Below are positions 1 to 12,177 of a stretch of 64,000 nucleotides of DNA, piece by piece. Position numbers and translations under genes: made by a program. The stretch is from Ornithodoros turicata (taxonomy: Eukaryota; Arthropoda; Arachnida; Ixodida; Argasidae), in contig NC_088210.1 in the NCBI RefSeq assembly GCF_037126465.1, positions 26,003,511-26,067,510 of the forward strand. The letters run 5' to 3'. The stretch's first letter is position 1. Every line of letters begins with the position of its first letter. The notes under the pieces are model-generated. The model was not told the origin of the DNA, did no database searches, and saw only the letters and a list, made by a program, of their open reading frames with translations.

Positions 1-188
1 TTTCAACAAATCAGGGCAGATAACGATATCATTCGAGGTTATGGTTGGCTAGGAGCGTGCTATGCGGTGAAGTTCATTTTTAAGAGTGTAGAATATGTGC
101 TACCACAAATTGCAGCGGTTGCCCAATGTACTCGTGAAACATTTTTTACTGCGTAGAATCTTAAAACATATCAACCTTGCTAGAGGTC

Positions 189-329
189 TAGGAAGGGAGT
201 TGCCTCAGGACAGAAGCCGCCGATATTTCGAACAGAGACTGTTCTTCTTCTGGGACTGTTCTTCCCAGAAGAAGAACAGTCTCTGTTCGAAATATCGGCG
301 GCTTCTGTCCTGAGGCAACTCCCTTCCTA
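189..329. repeat. Hairpin with two perfect 67-bp arms
   Basis: Arms 189-255 and 263-329 are reverse complements over 67 bp with no mismatch seen, separated by a 7-bp loop (CTGTTCT). The right arm contains GAACAGTCTCTGTTCGAAAT and CCTGAGGCAACTCCCTTCC. An 11-bp direct repeat GCTAGAGGTCT flanks the hairpin (178-188 and 370-380). A diverged single arm of the same sequence occurs at 32584-32645. Identity of both arms implies recent formation or ongoing correction. Confidence 0.85.
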
Positions 330-3300
330 CATCTCTACCGGTTCGCTGGATTTCTACCCATCTACGTTTGCTAGAGGTCTGGTTTGCATGACGATAATTT
401 GGGCTTTCTAGCAAGCCTGTCTAACGTAATACCTACCGAAAGTTTTGTTCCTTCAAAATTATGATCACGTATGCCACTTGTCGACATTTCCGCGCCTGCG
501 TCTCAGCCGAATCGCAACGAAACAAAAATAAAAGACGACCCTCCATAGATAAGAGCGTGTCGTCGTCTTCTTGTCCCAAGGAAGTGGCACCTCTCCAATG
601 AGCCGATGCCATGTGATTTGTATTCTTGCTTCATTTACCTTGGAACCTCCTTCCCGTCATTGTTCTTTCTTTTTCTGCGATGTAAAGGGAACAAACAAAC
701 AAACTCCTTTGTTTTGCTCGAGTTAAGCTTGCACCATGTTTGCGCTGTTTCTACATTATTTGTTTTCCGTCGAAAACAATTCTGTTCACGCACTGTTTTA
801 TTCATTGGCTCGTATTTTTGAAAACGTCGTTCTTGTGAACACGACACGATATGTCGCGGGCTGTATTATTCATTCGTTGTTTTTGTTTATTTGAAATAAC
901 GAAGGTGCCCCGAAGGTACGCCCTAAGCTTCTTCGACGTTCATCGCTTATTATTATTTTCGTCTCAGAGCCACTTCCTGCAATAATTATGCTTTCCGCGA
1001 AACAATGTTTAGTGTGGTTGTGCCGCTATACGAGAGACTAATATTTATGTAGAAAAACGGGCTTGTACTGCGCAACCAGATACAAAGAAGATATTGCGAG
1101 GTCTTTTTTTACATACCGAATCTTTCGGTGCCTGCTTCGTCGAGGTACGAAATCACTTATTCATGCAGAATTCAGTAAAAGGGAATCTACGATCGCAGGC
1201 GATGTGAAGATCTGTGGAAAATATTTCGGTTCGACGATTTCCGCGTGTGTGCTTTCGTATCAGTTTGCTGTGTGAATTGAGTGGGTACTCACCGTTCTAG
1301 ATGCAGGTTATGTATTCCCTTTGTCTTCAATCGTGTGGTTACTGAGAAAATAGTGAGTTTTAGTATATCGCACGCTATTGTCTTTGCGTATACGTAAGGA
1401 ATAGCGTTAGTGGCACTATCGTTTACCGTACGGAAAGTCGATAGCGTACGATGTACTAAAACTATCTAATAAGTAGAAATTTACTTCGTATTAACTATTT
1501 TTGTGTGCTTGAGGAAAATTTAAGATAACGTGGCAACACATACAAGTGTGAGTAGGACAATTAGTGCAGTTCAGGGTATCTAACTGTGCGCCGGCGAAGA
1601 ACTACAGCGAAACACTCAGATAAATACGTACAGCAAACCTCACAACTACAAAAGAGCACAGGTCAGTACAAGTCAGTCTATATACGTCTATATGTCTATA
1701 TACAGTTCATTACACGCAACATCTCCGCAAGCGACATGCAACAGCAAGACAGCCAGAGTATTTACAACAAAACCTCACTCACAAAAAGAATAGACTATGT
1801 AGAGCAGCAAGGCATTGACCCACAAACGCGTTTTGGAGTGGCCAGTTCTGACTGGGTGGGGACTAACCTCTTCATATTTTTCTTTCTCTTTCCTATCCAA
1901 TCCAACCCAACTTCGTACCGTTACTCAAATGCAATCTCAAATGGTAGTCCTTGCCATGCGGCATTGCACAAACTGCCACAAGCAGTTTTTAAAGTCTGAC
2001 CTGTTATCTGATATTTGATTCGATATTTATTTGTTTTAGTTCCTAATAAGAGCTAGGAGTTGTTGTATGCTATGCTAAATACAGCATAAATACAACAATA
2101 AAGACACTACCTTAAGCGTTACAATTTGCTTTTTCTTCGCTCTCTCATAATGATATTGTAAACTGTGCAGTCTTTCACACAGTCAGCATTGAAGTACATA
2201 TTCAGGAATGTATTCACCCATAGATCTACAGCTCATATATTCAGTTCTATATGTTGTCCTAAGCTGTTTATATATTACCCGAAGACTTGTGCCAAACTTT
2301 TTGGAAGTGTCGGATATGGGGAATGCACCAGGCTACTGTCTCGTATAGCTTTCCCGTATCGAAATTGGGGAGTCTCAAAAGCACTCTGCGAAAACGGCAA
2401 GATAAAGGAAGCCGTTAAATCAAAGATCAGTATCAGTAACGTGATATCAGCCACTTCAAAGGAACGTTTTCGAAACCGGTTACCGCGAACACCCTCCAAT
2501 CTACTGAAGCTCCTATTAACCTTCTCTTCTTTATTTCATTTCATTTTCATTTCATTTAGCTTATTTATTTCGTTCATACGTACAACGTTCATACTTATCT
2601 CTTCTTGTTGTTCCATATTTGATATTCACCCTACCGAAATCTGTGTTGTGCAGAATAACCCTTATTGCGATTCCTGCTGATTCCTTTACACGTGTATAGG
2701 TCGCTTTTCTTTACATTTCCCTTCATCCGCACATCTGCAAGGAAGGTGCCAAACACCGATATCAGCTTCGACGTATACGACAAACAGAAAGCTGCGAAGG
2801 CATGTCAGAAAAAAAAAAAAAAAAGCTGGAGGACAAATGAACACGGACAGAAATAGCAGAATCGCTTACTCCGGAACGGAAACAGGGGGGCCTTTTGACG
2901 TCACACCATATCCTGTAGTTTCTTCCTTCCTTTTGGGAGCCCTGGGCGTGAGTCGGAAGCATCGTTCACGTTCCCGGCTCGATTTCCGAAAGCTTATCGG
3001 CTCGTGACAGTAAAGACGATGAGGCGATTTTATAAATGACCCAAGTTCGTCGTTGGCCTCTTGCGTGATTTCGTCCATGTAGCAGAACTTAAACCTCGCG
3101 GGCTTACGCTCTAACTGGAAACATCCTTCTCTTTACGCCGATGTGCTTCTTTCTTTCTTTCCCTTTCTCTCTCTCTTTCTCTCTCTTTTTTTTTCTTCGT
3201 TGTGAGTGAGAGCACACGGAAGATATATTTTTTACGCTATTGTTTCTCGCCCTATCTGAGGGTCGTTCCGCGTCACGTAGTGACGGCTCTGTTATGGATG

Positions 3301-3554
3301 ATATGTTCTAGGTGGGCAGCGTGGTACTTTTGAGTGGGACTGTGTACCGGGTGTCTCAGTTAAATCCCCAGGCTGAATGATTCGCGAACCGGTGCACCAA
3401 TCTTTCTTTTTTTTACAAGTATCTGTCCGATACCGCCTACAACCTGCGCACCGTGTGAATTATTTAGAGCCGCTCATTATTCAAAAAAAAAAAAAAGTCG
3501 AGTGACTTAATTTCGGGACGTAAAGAGCGGCGAGAAAGCAGGCGAGCTGGCGAT
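330..3554. other. No gene seen; intronic or upstream DNA of the SK gene
   Basis: AT-rich DNA with homopolymer runs (for example A16 near 2810) and a CT-rich tract at 3150-3195. Open frames here, the longest 2165-2680, have no recognisable domain or codon pattern. I see no SK exons for S1 or S2. Confidence 0.5.
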
Positions 3555-3679
3555 AATTGATCTTCATAACGAACCCTGAGACTGGGGAAAGAACACACAA
3601 TACACGTGTCTATATGTACAATAGACTCGTGTATTGTGTGTTCTTTCCCCAGTCTCAGGATCCGTTATGAAGATCAATT
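3555..3679. repeat. Large hairpin, about 59-bp arms (AGACTGGGG type)
   Basis: Left arm from AATTGATCTTCATAACG through GAGACTGGGGAAAGAACACA pairs with the right arm ending at 3679, with one or two mismatches and a loop near 3614-3620. The left flank reads GCAGGCGAGCTGGCGA. The same architecture, flank motif and GAGACTGGGG block recur in the hairpin at 24988-25108, but the adjacent arm sequence is different. Confidence 0.8.
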
Positions 3680-3904
3680 TCGGACTTTTTCTCGAATTCC
3701 ATTATAGGGGAGGCATATGACTGATTTTCTTCTCTGTATGTCAACAGCATCCAAACGTCACCACCAAGACGATTTCAAGAAACTCGGATATTCATTGCGC
3801 ATACGATTTGCATCTTGGGCGCTAATTGTGACTTTAGTAAAGAGAGAATTGTCCTTCACTTTTCGTTCTCGCTTACCTTGACACTTCTTGAACTATGGGC
3901 CGAG

Positions 3905-4080
3905 ACGAGGACAACAACAACTTTATTAGGCGATGATGGGTGGGGAGGTTCATCGCCTGGGGCGATACTCTACCCCATTGCTGATGTTGATGCGGGGAAT
4001 GAAATTATGAGCTCCTTCACAATAAGGATCGAAGTCCTATGGTATATCCAGAAAGGTGAAGAGAGCTGTGAGGGCAGAGC
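3905..4080 (-). mobile_element. Probable LINE 3' end fragment
   Basis: Read on the minus strand, this ends in a TAATAAAGTTGTTGTTGTCC tail, like the AT-rich terminal repeats of non-LTR retrotransposons. No coding remnant is recognised, so the call rests on the tail only. Confidence 0.3.
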
Positions 4081-5234
4081 GTTAGTGGGCTGGATATGGC
4101 CAGGGGCCAAGCAGTTTTTCTTCATTTTGCAAATATGAATAGCTTCCACTACATACTTTAATAACTTACTTGGTGGTATATGAGTTCATGGGAGTTCTTC
4201 TAAAGTTATTCTTTACATTTTTTTAAATAAGAAAGTTATTAGGGCGGCATAGGTGGCGTTTTTCGCAAGTGAGCTACACGACCAGGCGGACATTCTCTCA
4301 AAGAGAGTATGGAATTGCTGGTTGAATAAACACCTAAAATGCATTAATTAACTCTTTAATTTAGGAACTTCTGAGCAAAAGTGAGATAGCAGAATGAGAG
4401 ATAATTCTAAAAGCCACTCTATTTTAAAGAAAAAAATCCTGAAACGAGGACTTGCGCTGAAATCAACGAGATAGAGAGGGTAATACAGTGATAATACCGG
4501 CAGCCATATTTGAAGAAACCCTGCATGGCGCCATGTTGACCGCACCTTGCCTTGTTTGCAAATGGCGGACATTAGGGACTCACGCGGTGAGCGTCTTTAC
4601 GCGCGTACGCTTCGAAATTGTGTGGCAGTTATCGGTTCCGTAATGCCGCCAACAATTTAAGGTACCGGCTTTGTAGCGAATTCAGCTGGTTGTTTTCGTG
4701 CGGAAAAAGTTCCACTGGCTCGAGTTTGCTTGTCCCACGGCCGCTTCAATCCAACGTGCGTCGTGCGCTTGCGCTTCTATTAGCCCTTCGGTTCGCTCTT
4801 CGTTCGCTTTTGCCTTGAACGGAGGCGTGCGAGAGGTCTCTTTGAAGCGTCAAAGTCCAAGGAAAAACGCCGGGCGGTTGCGCGCTCTATGTATCTCTAT
4901 GTCGTTGGTTGAAATATCCATCGCAGAATTGACCTATACCCTAGAAACGTCATCATGACGTTGGTAGACAGACTGAAACCGAAACAAATCGAACGTGGAG
5001 GGCTGGGTTCCACGAATGGACTCTTGTTCGCTGCCTCCTATTGGAAGAAAAGTAGCACCGAAGGTCGCGTCCCTTTCAGGGACCATATCGCAATCCCCTC
5101 AAGACCGTGGCTTTCGGGCGCGACCTTGTTCGCCCCCTAGCTTCGAGCGTAGTTCAACTCTACCAAATTGGTGGCGCTGCTGAACACTCATGACTATATG
5201 ACGTCATTTGTTTACAAACAGGGAGAGCTCTATT

Positions 5235-5332
5235 CCCAAGCAGCACAACATCCTGGCCCAAATTTGGACCAATATTGGCAATGCCAGCCCAATATTGGTC
5301 CAATATTGGGCCACGATGTTGTGCTATTTGGG
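5235..5332. mobile_element. CCAATATTGG fold-back element, copy 1
   Basis: 98-bp element bounded by CCCAAGCAGCACAACATCCT and its inverted counterpart ending GTGCTATTTGGG. Inside, CCAATATTGG or a one-base variant starts at 5258, 5269, 5289 and 5300 (steps 11, 20, 11). It sits about 120 bp before the S3-S5 exon of the SK channel. No coding capacity. Confidence 0.85.
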
Positions 5333-5448
5333 TTGAGTCGAAACCGAAGCCTCTAACGTATTTAAGAGATAATATTAATAAAGCCCTGTACATTCGTGTC
5401 GTGTTCTAATCCTTCTAACGTTTCCTTTTTTTCTTTTTTCTACGGCAG

Positions 5449-5870
5449 CTCTTTATGATCGACAACTGCGCTGATGACTGGCGCATAGCGATGACTCCCA
5501 GACGAGTGGCGCAGATCCTGGCGGAGCTAGTCGTGTGCGCTGTGCACCCCGTGCCTGGAGACCAGCACTTCACCTGGACCACCAAGCTGGCCAACCACGG
5601 CAACCGGCTACGGACCCGCATCGTGCCGGTTGACGTGACCCTATCGCTGCCCATGTTCCTACGGCTCTACCTCATCTGCAGGGTGATGCTGCTCCACAGC
5701 AAACTCTTCACCGATGCCTCTTCGCGTTCCATCGGTGCCCTCAACCGTATCAATTTTAACACGCGCTTCGTGCTCAAGACCCTGATGACCATCTGTCCGG
5801 GCACGGTGCTGCTTGTGTTCATGGTGTCGCTGTGGATCATTGCATCCTGGACATTGAGACTGTGCGAAAG
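5449..5870 (+). CDS. SK: SK channel (KCNN) exon: end of S2, S3, S4, S5
   Basis: Internal exon of a small-conductance Ca2+-activated K+ channel, a plasma-membrane tetramer gated by calmodulin that produces after-hyperpolarisation. The exon is 422 nt, 140 codons plus two bases. It opens after a pyrimidine tract and CAG, reading [15 protein letters not shown] (S2-S3 boundary of the family). S3 follows ([18 protein letters not shown]), then an arthropod-divergent S3-S4 loop. The family-diagnostic S4 and S4-S5 linker comes next ([19 protein letters not shown], then [20 protein letters not shown]). S5 is [20 protein letters not shown] and onward. The exon ends AAAG|GTATGC, splitting an Arg codon that the exon at 14742 completes. 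S1 and upstream exons were not found in positions 1-5448, so the gene is cut by the window edge. The family assignment is secure; vertebrate SK1/2/3 subtype names do not apply. Confidence 0.95.
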
Positions 5871-6164
5871 GTATGCGTCCCGTCGCACGCCGAACGTGCA
5901 TACGTGCACCGCCTGGTACAGGGTGTGGTGTCGCACGTCGAGTGTGTATTTTTTTTTTTTCCTAACAGAGCCTTTATCGCATCTTTTAAAGGCTCGTACA
6001 GCGTTATCTCGCTACCTTTGCATTGCGACAACCTTATCAGGCCTATACCAGTGTCAAGGTCCGTCTGCGGCTTTATGAGACCACGTGACACCACGTGACA
6101 GTGAAACCCGTCCCGTAATAGCCAGACTGTGTTTGCCGTGCGCTGAAATTGTGTAATCATCGCA

Positions 6165-6230
6165 TTATTTATTTATAATTCACAAAACAATAGGACCGCG
6201 AAGGTCATTACATCGATGAACAATACACAT
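6165..6230 (-). mobile_element. Possible LINE tail
   Basis: On the minus strand the segment ends TGAATTATAAATAAATAATG, resembling a LINE 3' terminal repeat, after a GC-richer stretch (GACCTTCGCGGTCCTATTG). It is short, with no coding remnant. Confidence 0.25.
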
Positions 6231-6280
6231 ACAATCGGAATACAAAGTTAAGGCAGATCGTAAAATAACTAGCAAAACAT

Positions 6281-6312
6281 AGATGATGATGATGATGATG
6301 ATGATGATGATA
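6281..6312. repeat. (GAT)n microsatellite
   Basis: About ten GAT/ATG units in tandem, uninterrupted, followed by an impure TAA/TAG run. Confidence 0.9.
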
Positions 6313-9300
6313 GTAATAATAATAGTAACTAAATAGCCCAATAAATAACCAAGTAGATAATAACAACCAACAGTTTTATATTTCAATAGAATACAATTCA
6401 AATGTTCAATACGGTACAATGTAGTCCAGTAAGGCCAGAAATAATAATAAGAACGGCAGGTTATTGGCGAAACGAATGAGAGTGGAGTATTCTATTAAAG
6501 ACAGGATGAAATTATCATCATAATTACATATCATCATCATACATCAGTATCATACATTAATTTTTACAAAACATTACATTCTTTTCACAGAACATTAAAG
6601 AGCATTAAAAACATTAAAAACAAATTATTTCTCTAAAAATTATTAGCATTTCAAAAAGGGTTTCTCCGAAAAGTTGCCGCGAAGATCACCTCACAGAGCC
6701 ACCTCATGTAATGGCGCAATGGATCGGAATATGCCCTCAGGGTATCTATTTCGATCCGTGTCGGTAGCGCGAACGTGTCGTTCGGGACCGAGCGCACGTG
6801 ATATGTGACACAACCTAACGCTAGCGGTGACAATATGGTATTCCCTGCGCTCCTAACGCGACGCCCGTTAGGCGACGGTGTCGCTTGCTGGAACGACGGC
6901 CTCGGCCCTGTCGTTAAGCGGAGCGACAGCTGTCGAGAGGGCTAAAAGTTATGGGGAATTCGCGTGTTCATTTCGTGGCAACACGGCCTAGCGCTCAGAA
7001 ATTGCTGGTCTTGCGCTCGCGCTGGATCACGTGACCGTTGCCACCCGAACATGAGTGCCAGGAATCTAGCGGTTTTAGTCGCTTGGGGCATCGCAGTCGG
7101 TCGTGTTTCGTTTCCGTCGTCTGCTAACCCACGTTAACTTCGGCATGCGGGCCAATCAGGGCCAAAATGCGGACCATCGTGTTGCGGATGTGACGACACC
7201 GGATGCAGTTGGGCAACGCGCTGCCCGGCCAGATCAGGACCGGATAAAAATAGTGCTAGCTAGTTAAGAGGCAGCAGTATGGGACTCATGTGAGGACTCA
7301 GCACCGTACACAGATTTGCCTAAACCTTACTTTTCTCTGCTCTTCAACTGTCTTGGCAACAGCCCCTCCGCTGTATCGCGGCTAATTCTGTCCACATTCG
7401 CTCCGGAAAATATTGCGGTGCTCAGACATGAATTGCAACGTTATTTCATATTGCTCCGTGAGATTTTTGTTCCATGGTGAATGCGTTGTCGTCTGCTTTC
7501 AAAACAAAGCGGCGTTCCACCTGATTCTCATCCTCCTGCGCATTTGCCTGAGAGCGCTGCGTCTCGTTCTGAGACGTCTCAACCCTGTATCCAAGTTGAA
7601 AGACAGTCAACACACGAAGCGCGCTGTCGTTAGAGGCGACATTGGAATACCAAAAGTGGCAGGTGTCGCTCCCTGTGGTCGTAATCGCTTCCTACCGATC
7701 GACACTGTAGGTGCCGCTCGACAACGGCTCGGAATAGGGTCCCAGTTCCTTTTGTGTTGGCCTCAAGGTAACATCTTTTTTTTTTTTGCATTCTGCGAAA
7801 AGAAGTGCCCCTTTAAACTAATGTCGCCATTATCGATACGGAGCGACCTGTTTCCCGCCTCACCCCCCCCCCCCCCCCCCTCTTTTCCGTAAATGTCCTA
7901 GCAGATAAGATACGTGATCAAAGTGCTCTGCACGCCACACGAATCATTTCACACTTGGAGCGCACGCAATAAACTTCGGATCAGGCACCCGCACGCACTG
8001 TCGTGCCCGTACTGTCTTCTTGACGAGAACGAAAACGCGAGCTTGTCAGAAATAGACTGGGTGAAAAATCTCTCCCGCTCTCTGTTTTTCCCTTCTGCCT
8101 TCTATGCACATTTTGTGCAGAAACTATTCTCCATCAGACATTTAGGAAGCGCGCCTCCGTCGTGATTCATGTGGTTTCTTACAACCAAGAGAGAAAGAGA
8201 GAGGAGAAAAACAAAAAAAAAAATCAAAGGAATGGTCTCTAACGGGAAATACATTACCCCTTTCAAGTTTTCTTGTATCTGGCAATGCGTGCTTTTGTTC
8301 TACATTTTATCCTCCGTTTTTGTTTTTCTTTTCTTTCGTTGTAGACAATACGCCGCATCCATTTGGAATATTCGGATGGAACAAATCTCGTGAAGCTTTC
8401 GGAACGTGATGGCCTCCTGTGCTTCTGAGCGTGTCCCTCGCAGTGTGCGAGATCCACTTGAAATTCTGGGCTCAGCCCGGCTTGTAAATTGCATGTCTTC
8501 CGCGGCATGACGTGACATCAAGATAAACAACAGCTCTCCTAGATGGATGCTGGCTTGCCAGCCTCGCTCGAAAATCGCACATCGAGGGGCACACATGTGG
8601 ATGATGATGTTGTTTAGAGTCTTCGTGCGCTGGTTTTAAAGGTCCTGTGATAAGCCACAAACGCACGAGTTGGACGAGACAACATCGCCAGGCACTCACT
8701 CTTCGCTGAGCGCAAAACATTTTGCGCTTTGCAAGTTGGCTTTGCCGCATGTTAACTATAAATGAGGCAGAGCACGCTTTACAGGATTGCGCGATCAAGT
8801 TTCTGAAAGGGCATGGAGGATCATACGGAACACTATAGCGAGTAGGGAGGCCAAAATGCGTCCACTGCGTACATCCAACAGTAATGAGCACGGTATACGT
8901 AGAGTACTATGATTTTACGCGCTACTGAAAAGAATGTAAAGTGCTGCGGTTTGCAACAGCAGCAGCTCGTGGTTTGCGTGCCTTTCTCAGCTCCCAGAAG
9001 ACAGGCGTTCGTAATATTTCGTACAATTTCAGTCTATTTAATGTTTTATTTTATTTTAAGATTCAATTATAGATCGCTTTAGCATCCCTGCCTGAGCCCG
9101 AAGCCCATCCATGGCGTATAGTAGGTCTGCCATCACTCATCTTTAATTATAAAAAGCTGTATTGGGACGCCTAAATATAAATATTTGCATCATTTCGAAG
9201 GATCGTAAAATAACGCACATTGTAGACAATTTGTTCGAAAACGTTGTTGCTAGATTAGTTTGGAAACTTTGAAAAAATAGAAACTTTGCTCGCACTGGTG

Positions 9301-9346
9301 CGACCAGTTGTTCCATGACGCTTGATGTGTGAAAGCACTGAGTGAT

Positions 9347-9547
9347 TTAAAAGATCACTTCAGCACGTACGTACTTGAGGTAGTTTGCTGGGGCACACAG
9401 CGCTGGTTGTTGATGCTCCTTAGGCCACCTTCCCAGTACCTTCTCACCACCAAAAGGTCGATCGTCAAGTTTATCAAGGGCGTTCTTCAGCGTTTGCCGA
9501 CTAGAGTCGAAGCGTTGGCAGGTGACCAGCACGTGCTCAGTGCACAT
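9347..9547 (-). pseudogene. Non-LTR retrotransposon C-terminal fragment
   Basis: The minus-strand frame reads TEHVLVTCQRFDSSRQTLKN, then ALDKLDDRPFGGEKVLGRWP and a tail with ANYLKYV. The EHVL..C.RF...R..L...L..L..RP...E.(I/V)LG.W pattern is the His/Cys region at the C-terminus of LINE polyproteins with an RNase H domain (I/R1-like). Only about 65 residues survive; the reverse transcriptase is absent. It lies antisense in the SK intron. A frame rich in A and T follows on its 3' side (about 9560-9590), perhaps the tail. Confidence 0.55.
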
Positions 9548-12161
9548 TCTTGCTTTTCATGTTTATTTATGTTTATTTTATTTAACATAAACAGGCTACG
9601 CAGTGACGTTTTCGAACCAATTGACATATTTCGACTTATGAATTTAAATTTGACAAACATTTAGACTTATGTGTTCTAAGGCGCCTTTCTGTTATCAAAA
9701 ATCGATCAGTCAGTCAGAAGCAAGTCTAGAGTAATGACTTCTACTAGGAGAAACGAATTGCAATTTCTCGTGCCACGTCTGCTTTCCCCACTTTTATTGT
9801 TATTTTAAGAAACAACACGAGCGAGCCATATTCAACAATCTAAAGCACTCGGCTTTACTAGTAACTACTTTAGTTATGCTGTGAACATCGCCAACTGATC
9901 ACGTTATATGCGGTTAGCCTATTAGCAGTTTAGGCTACAACGTTATTAATATATCAGCTACAACGAACGGGAATCCGGTCATATCTATAAATAACAGGAG
10001 CAAAACTAAAGGTATGGTTCCTGATATGTAATACACACACACACAAAAAAAAAGAACTGTAGCATCTAAGCAAACAAAAAGTGGACCTAAAGGCACCTGC
10101 AGCGTGTGCTTGTTACTGTAACTTTTTGTGGTTCTAAAATAATTCGAGACTCGTTCAAAAGTTTGGATTGACGAATACTGTGGAGGACTCCTTTACACCC
10201 ATCGAATACGATATGTCTGGTTTAGGATGCAGTAACCTAGTACGGTATTCACCATTTACAGTCTGCTGCAAAAATGACTTGACTACTTCGAACTTTTCGT
10301 AAATACGTGAAGCGAAACACTGCTCCACTTGTCACTTATCCAAGAAAAGAAGGCAGGTCATTTCCCATTAAGACTACGAACAGCACTTTTTGTGCGGCAG
10401 AGAATAATTTTATTTCTTTTTCTTTTTTCCTTGAGCTGCAGTGCGTTTCTCTGCAGAGAGCTATTACACACACACACACACAAAGAAAAGAAACTGCGAC
10501 CTTTCGTTTTGTTCGATAATCGTTGAAGGGCATGTAGCGATGGGGACTTAAATTGAATAAGGGAAATTGGATTTCGTTTCTGAACTGGTACTTATCTTTG
10601 AAAACATTCAGCTTGCGTAGCTCTCATACTGCGCATACGGGCAGATCTAGTTTGGAATAACTTGGAATAACGATGCTGTGTGACCTCTCGGACATTTTCG
10701 AGCATTTGCTGGTATGATTAATAAGCTATTAATTTAGGTGATTGGTATAGATCATTCATGTAATGAGACTTCGCCTATCTACAGCTAAGTTATCACAACC
10801 CTGCTGGACAGTTGACAGTTGATCAACTAAATCAACTAAGGACCTATTTGATGCCCGTCCCTTCACTACATAAAATGTGTTTATTTACCAGAATGTTTAC
10901 TTGCTGAGGTGTGTTTCTTTGATGTGCCTGTGAGCTGTGGCCATAATAGTAGTAATATGTCCATCTGTTAATTGCAGTTAATTATGTTGAGTGCTGCGAG
11001 AGGTTTGATTTTGAAATCGCGAGGAGAAGGAGGCAAGTTTTACTTTGCACTCAAAATTCGATATATTTTTCAACCTCCTTAGGGAAAGGACTCGTGTAGA
11101 ATTCAACCTGGAGATCTGTACCACTGCGGACTGTTTCTAAAACAATTAGGATAGTACTTCTGCCTAGAAATATAAGAGTTATAAATCATAAGTTATACAG
11201 CTCTCTGTACTGTAACAACGCTGCGCACGTGCGTTTATCCCAACAGGACAACCTTCACATAGACATCAATCCTAATGCTCATCCACCATATCCTGCCGGC
11301 CATCCCGTTTACTACAGACGTGACTCCAATACCGCAGTTTAAATTGCAAAGTTCCTTCGCACTCCTTCGTCATATTGATCCGGGACTTTCTGCGACGACT
11401 AAGTGGTGCGAAAAGCATTTCGACGGTAATAAACGGGCTCGAATACCGTCTAGTTCTATACTACAGGGTAGACTGCACTATGGGAGCCGGTTTTTGCCTG
11501 AAGGCCTTTCCTATGCGCTGAAAGTGATCCAACAACTCACAATCAATAAATGCGTGTACTAGACGCGAGGGACAATGCACATTTAGAGGCAGGTAGCGAG
11601 CCATGAAATTATGGCTGAATTCTCGAAAGCACTTAACAATAAAAAGGAGACGCCCGTGGCATTCATTCGTGCCACATATTAATCTGTGTCACGCCCATTA
11701 ATCGATGAACTAGCTGTCGCGCTGTCGAATTCTAACGTGAAAGTGTTAGAAAAGAAAACAGTGACGGTACTAGGTCCTAGTTTCTGCGCACGCGCTGTAC
11801 GCTGCGCGGACTCATACTGCTATGATGGGACAAGAAGTAACGATGATGAATAAGCGTTTGATAGGACTGAATAGGAGGCACACCCGTACGTGCAACTCCG
11901 AACTTCCCCACTGCAATCACTCACTCGGTGTTTCTGCATGATGACGCCTTTGGGAGCTTTTCTTCTTCTTTCTTTCTTTTTGTGTGTGTGTGTGTGTGTC
12001 TGCTTCTCTATTCATCTTCAAGTTTGTCATCAGTGCTAAGCGTGTGCTTTAATCTCTCTCTCTCCCTCTCATTTCTCATCCCCTCTGGAATAAGGCCAAG
12101 TGCAGTAGGTCAGTTATTTAGATTTCCCTGAAGTACATTACTGTCTCGGGAGTTCTGGCGT

Positions 12162-12177
12162 GGGGGGGGGGGGGGGG
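12162..12177. repeat. Poly-G run (16 G)
   Basis: Uninterrupted G tract. Similar long C tracts occur near 7863-7880, 21863-21880 and 55618-55634. Length may be unreliable in the assembly. Confidence 0.85.

Noticed and set aside
2165..2680. 171-codon open frame
   Set aside because: T-rich, with a run of hydrophobic and Ser residues from low-complexity DNA; no domain, splice context or family pattern.
5258..5310. CRISPR-like regularly spaced short repeats
   Set aside because: Units are palindromic and directly adjacent with no unique spacers, and the genome is eukaryotic.
6700..7430. Possible solo LTR (TGTGACACAACC... to ...GGTGCTCAGACA)
   Set aside because: CpG-rich with an ATAAAAATAG box, but no matching target duplication and no second copy in the window.
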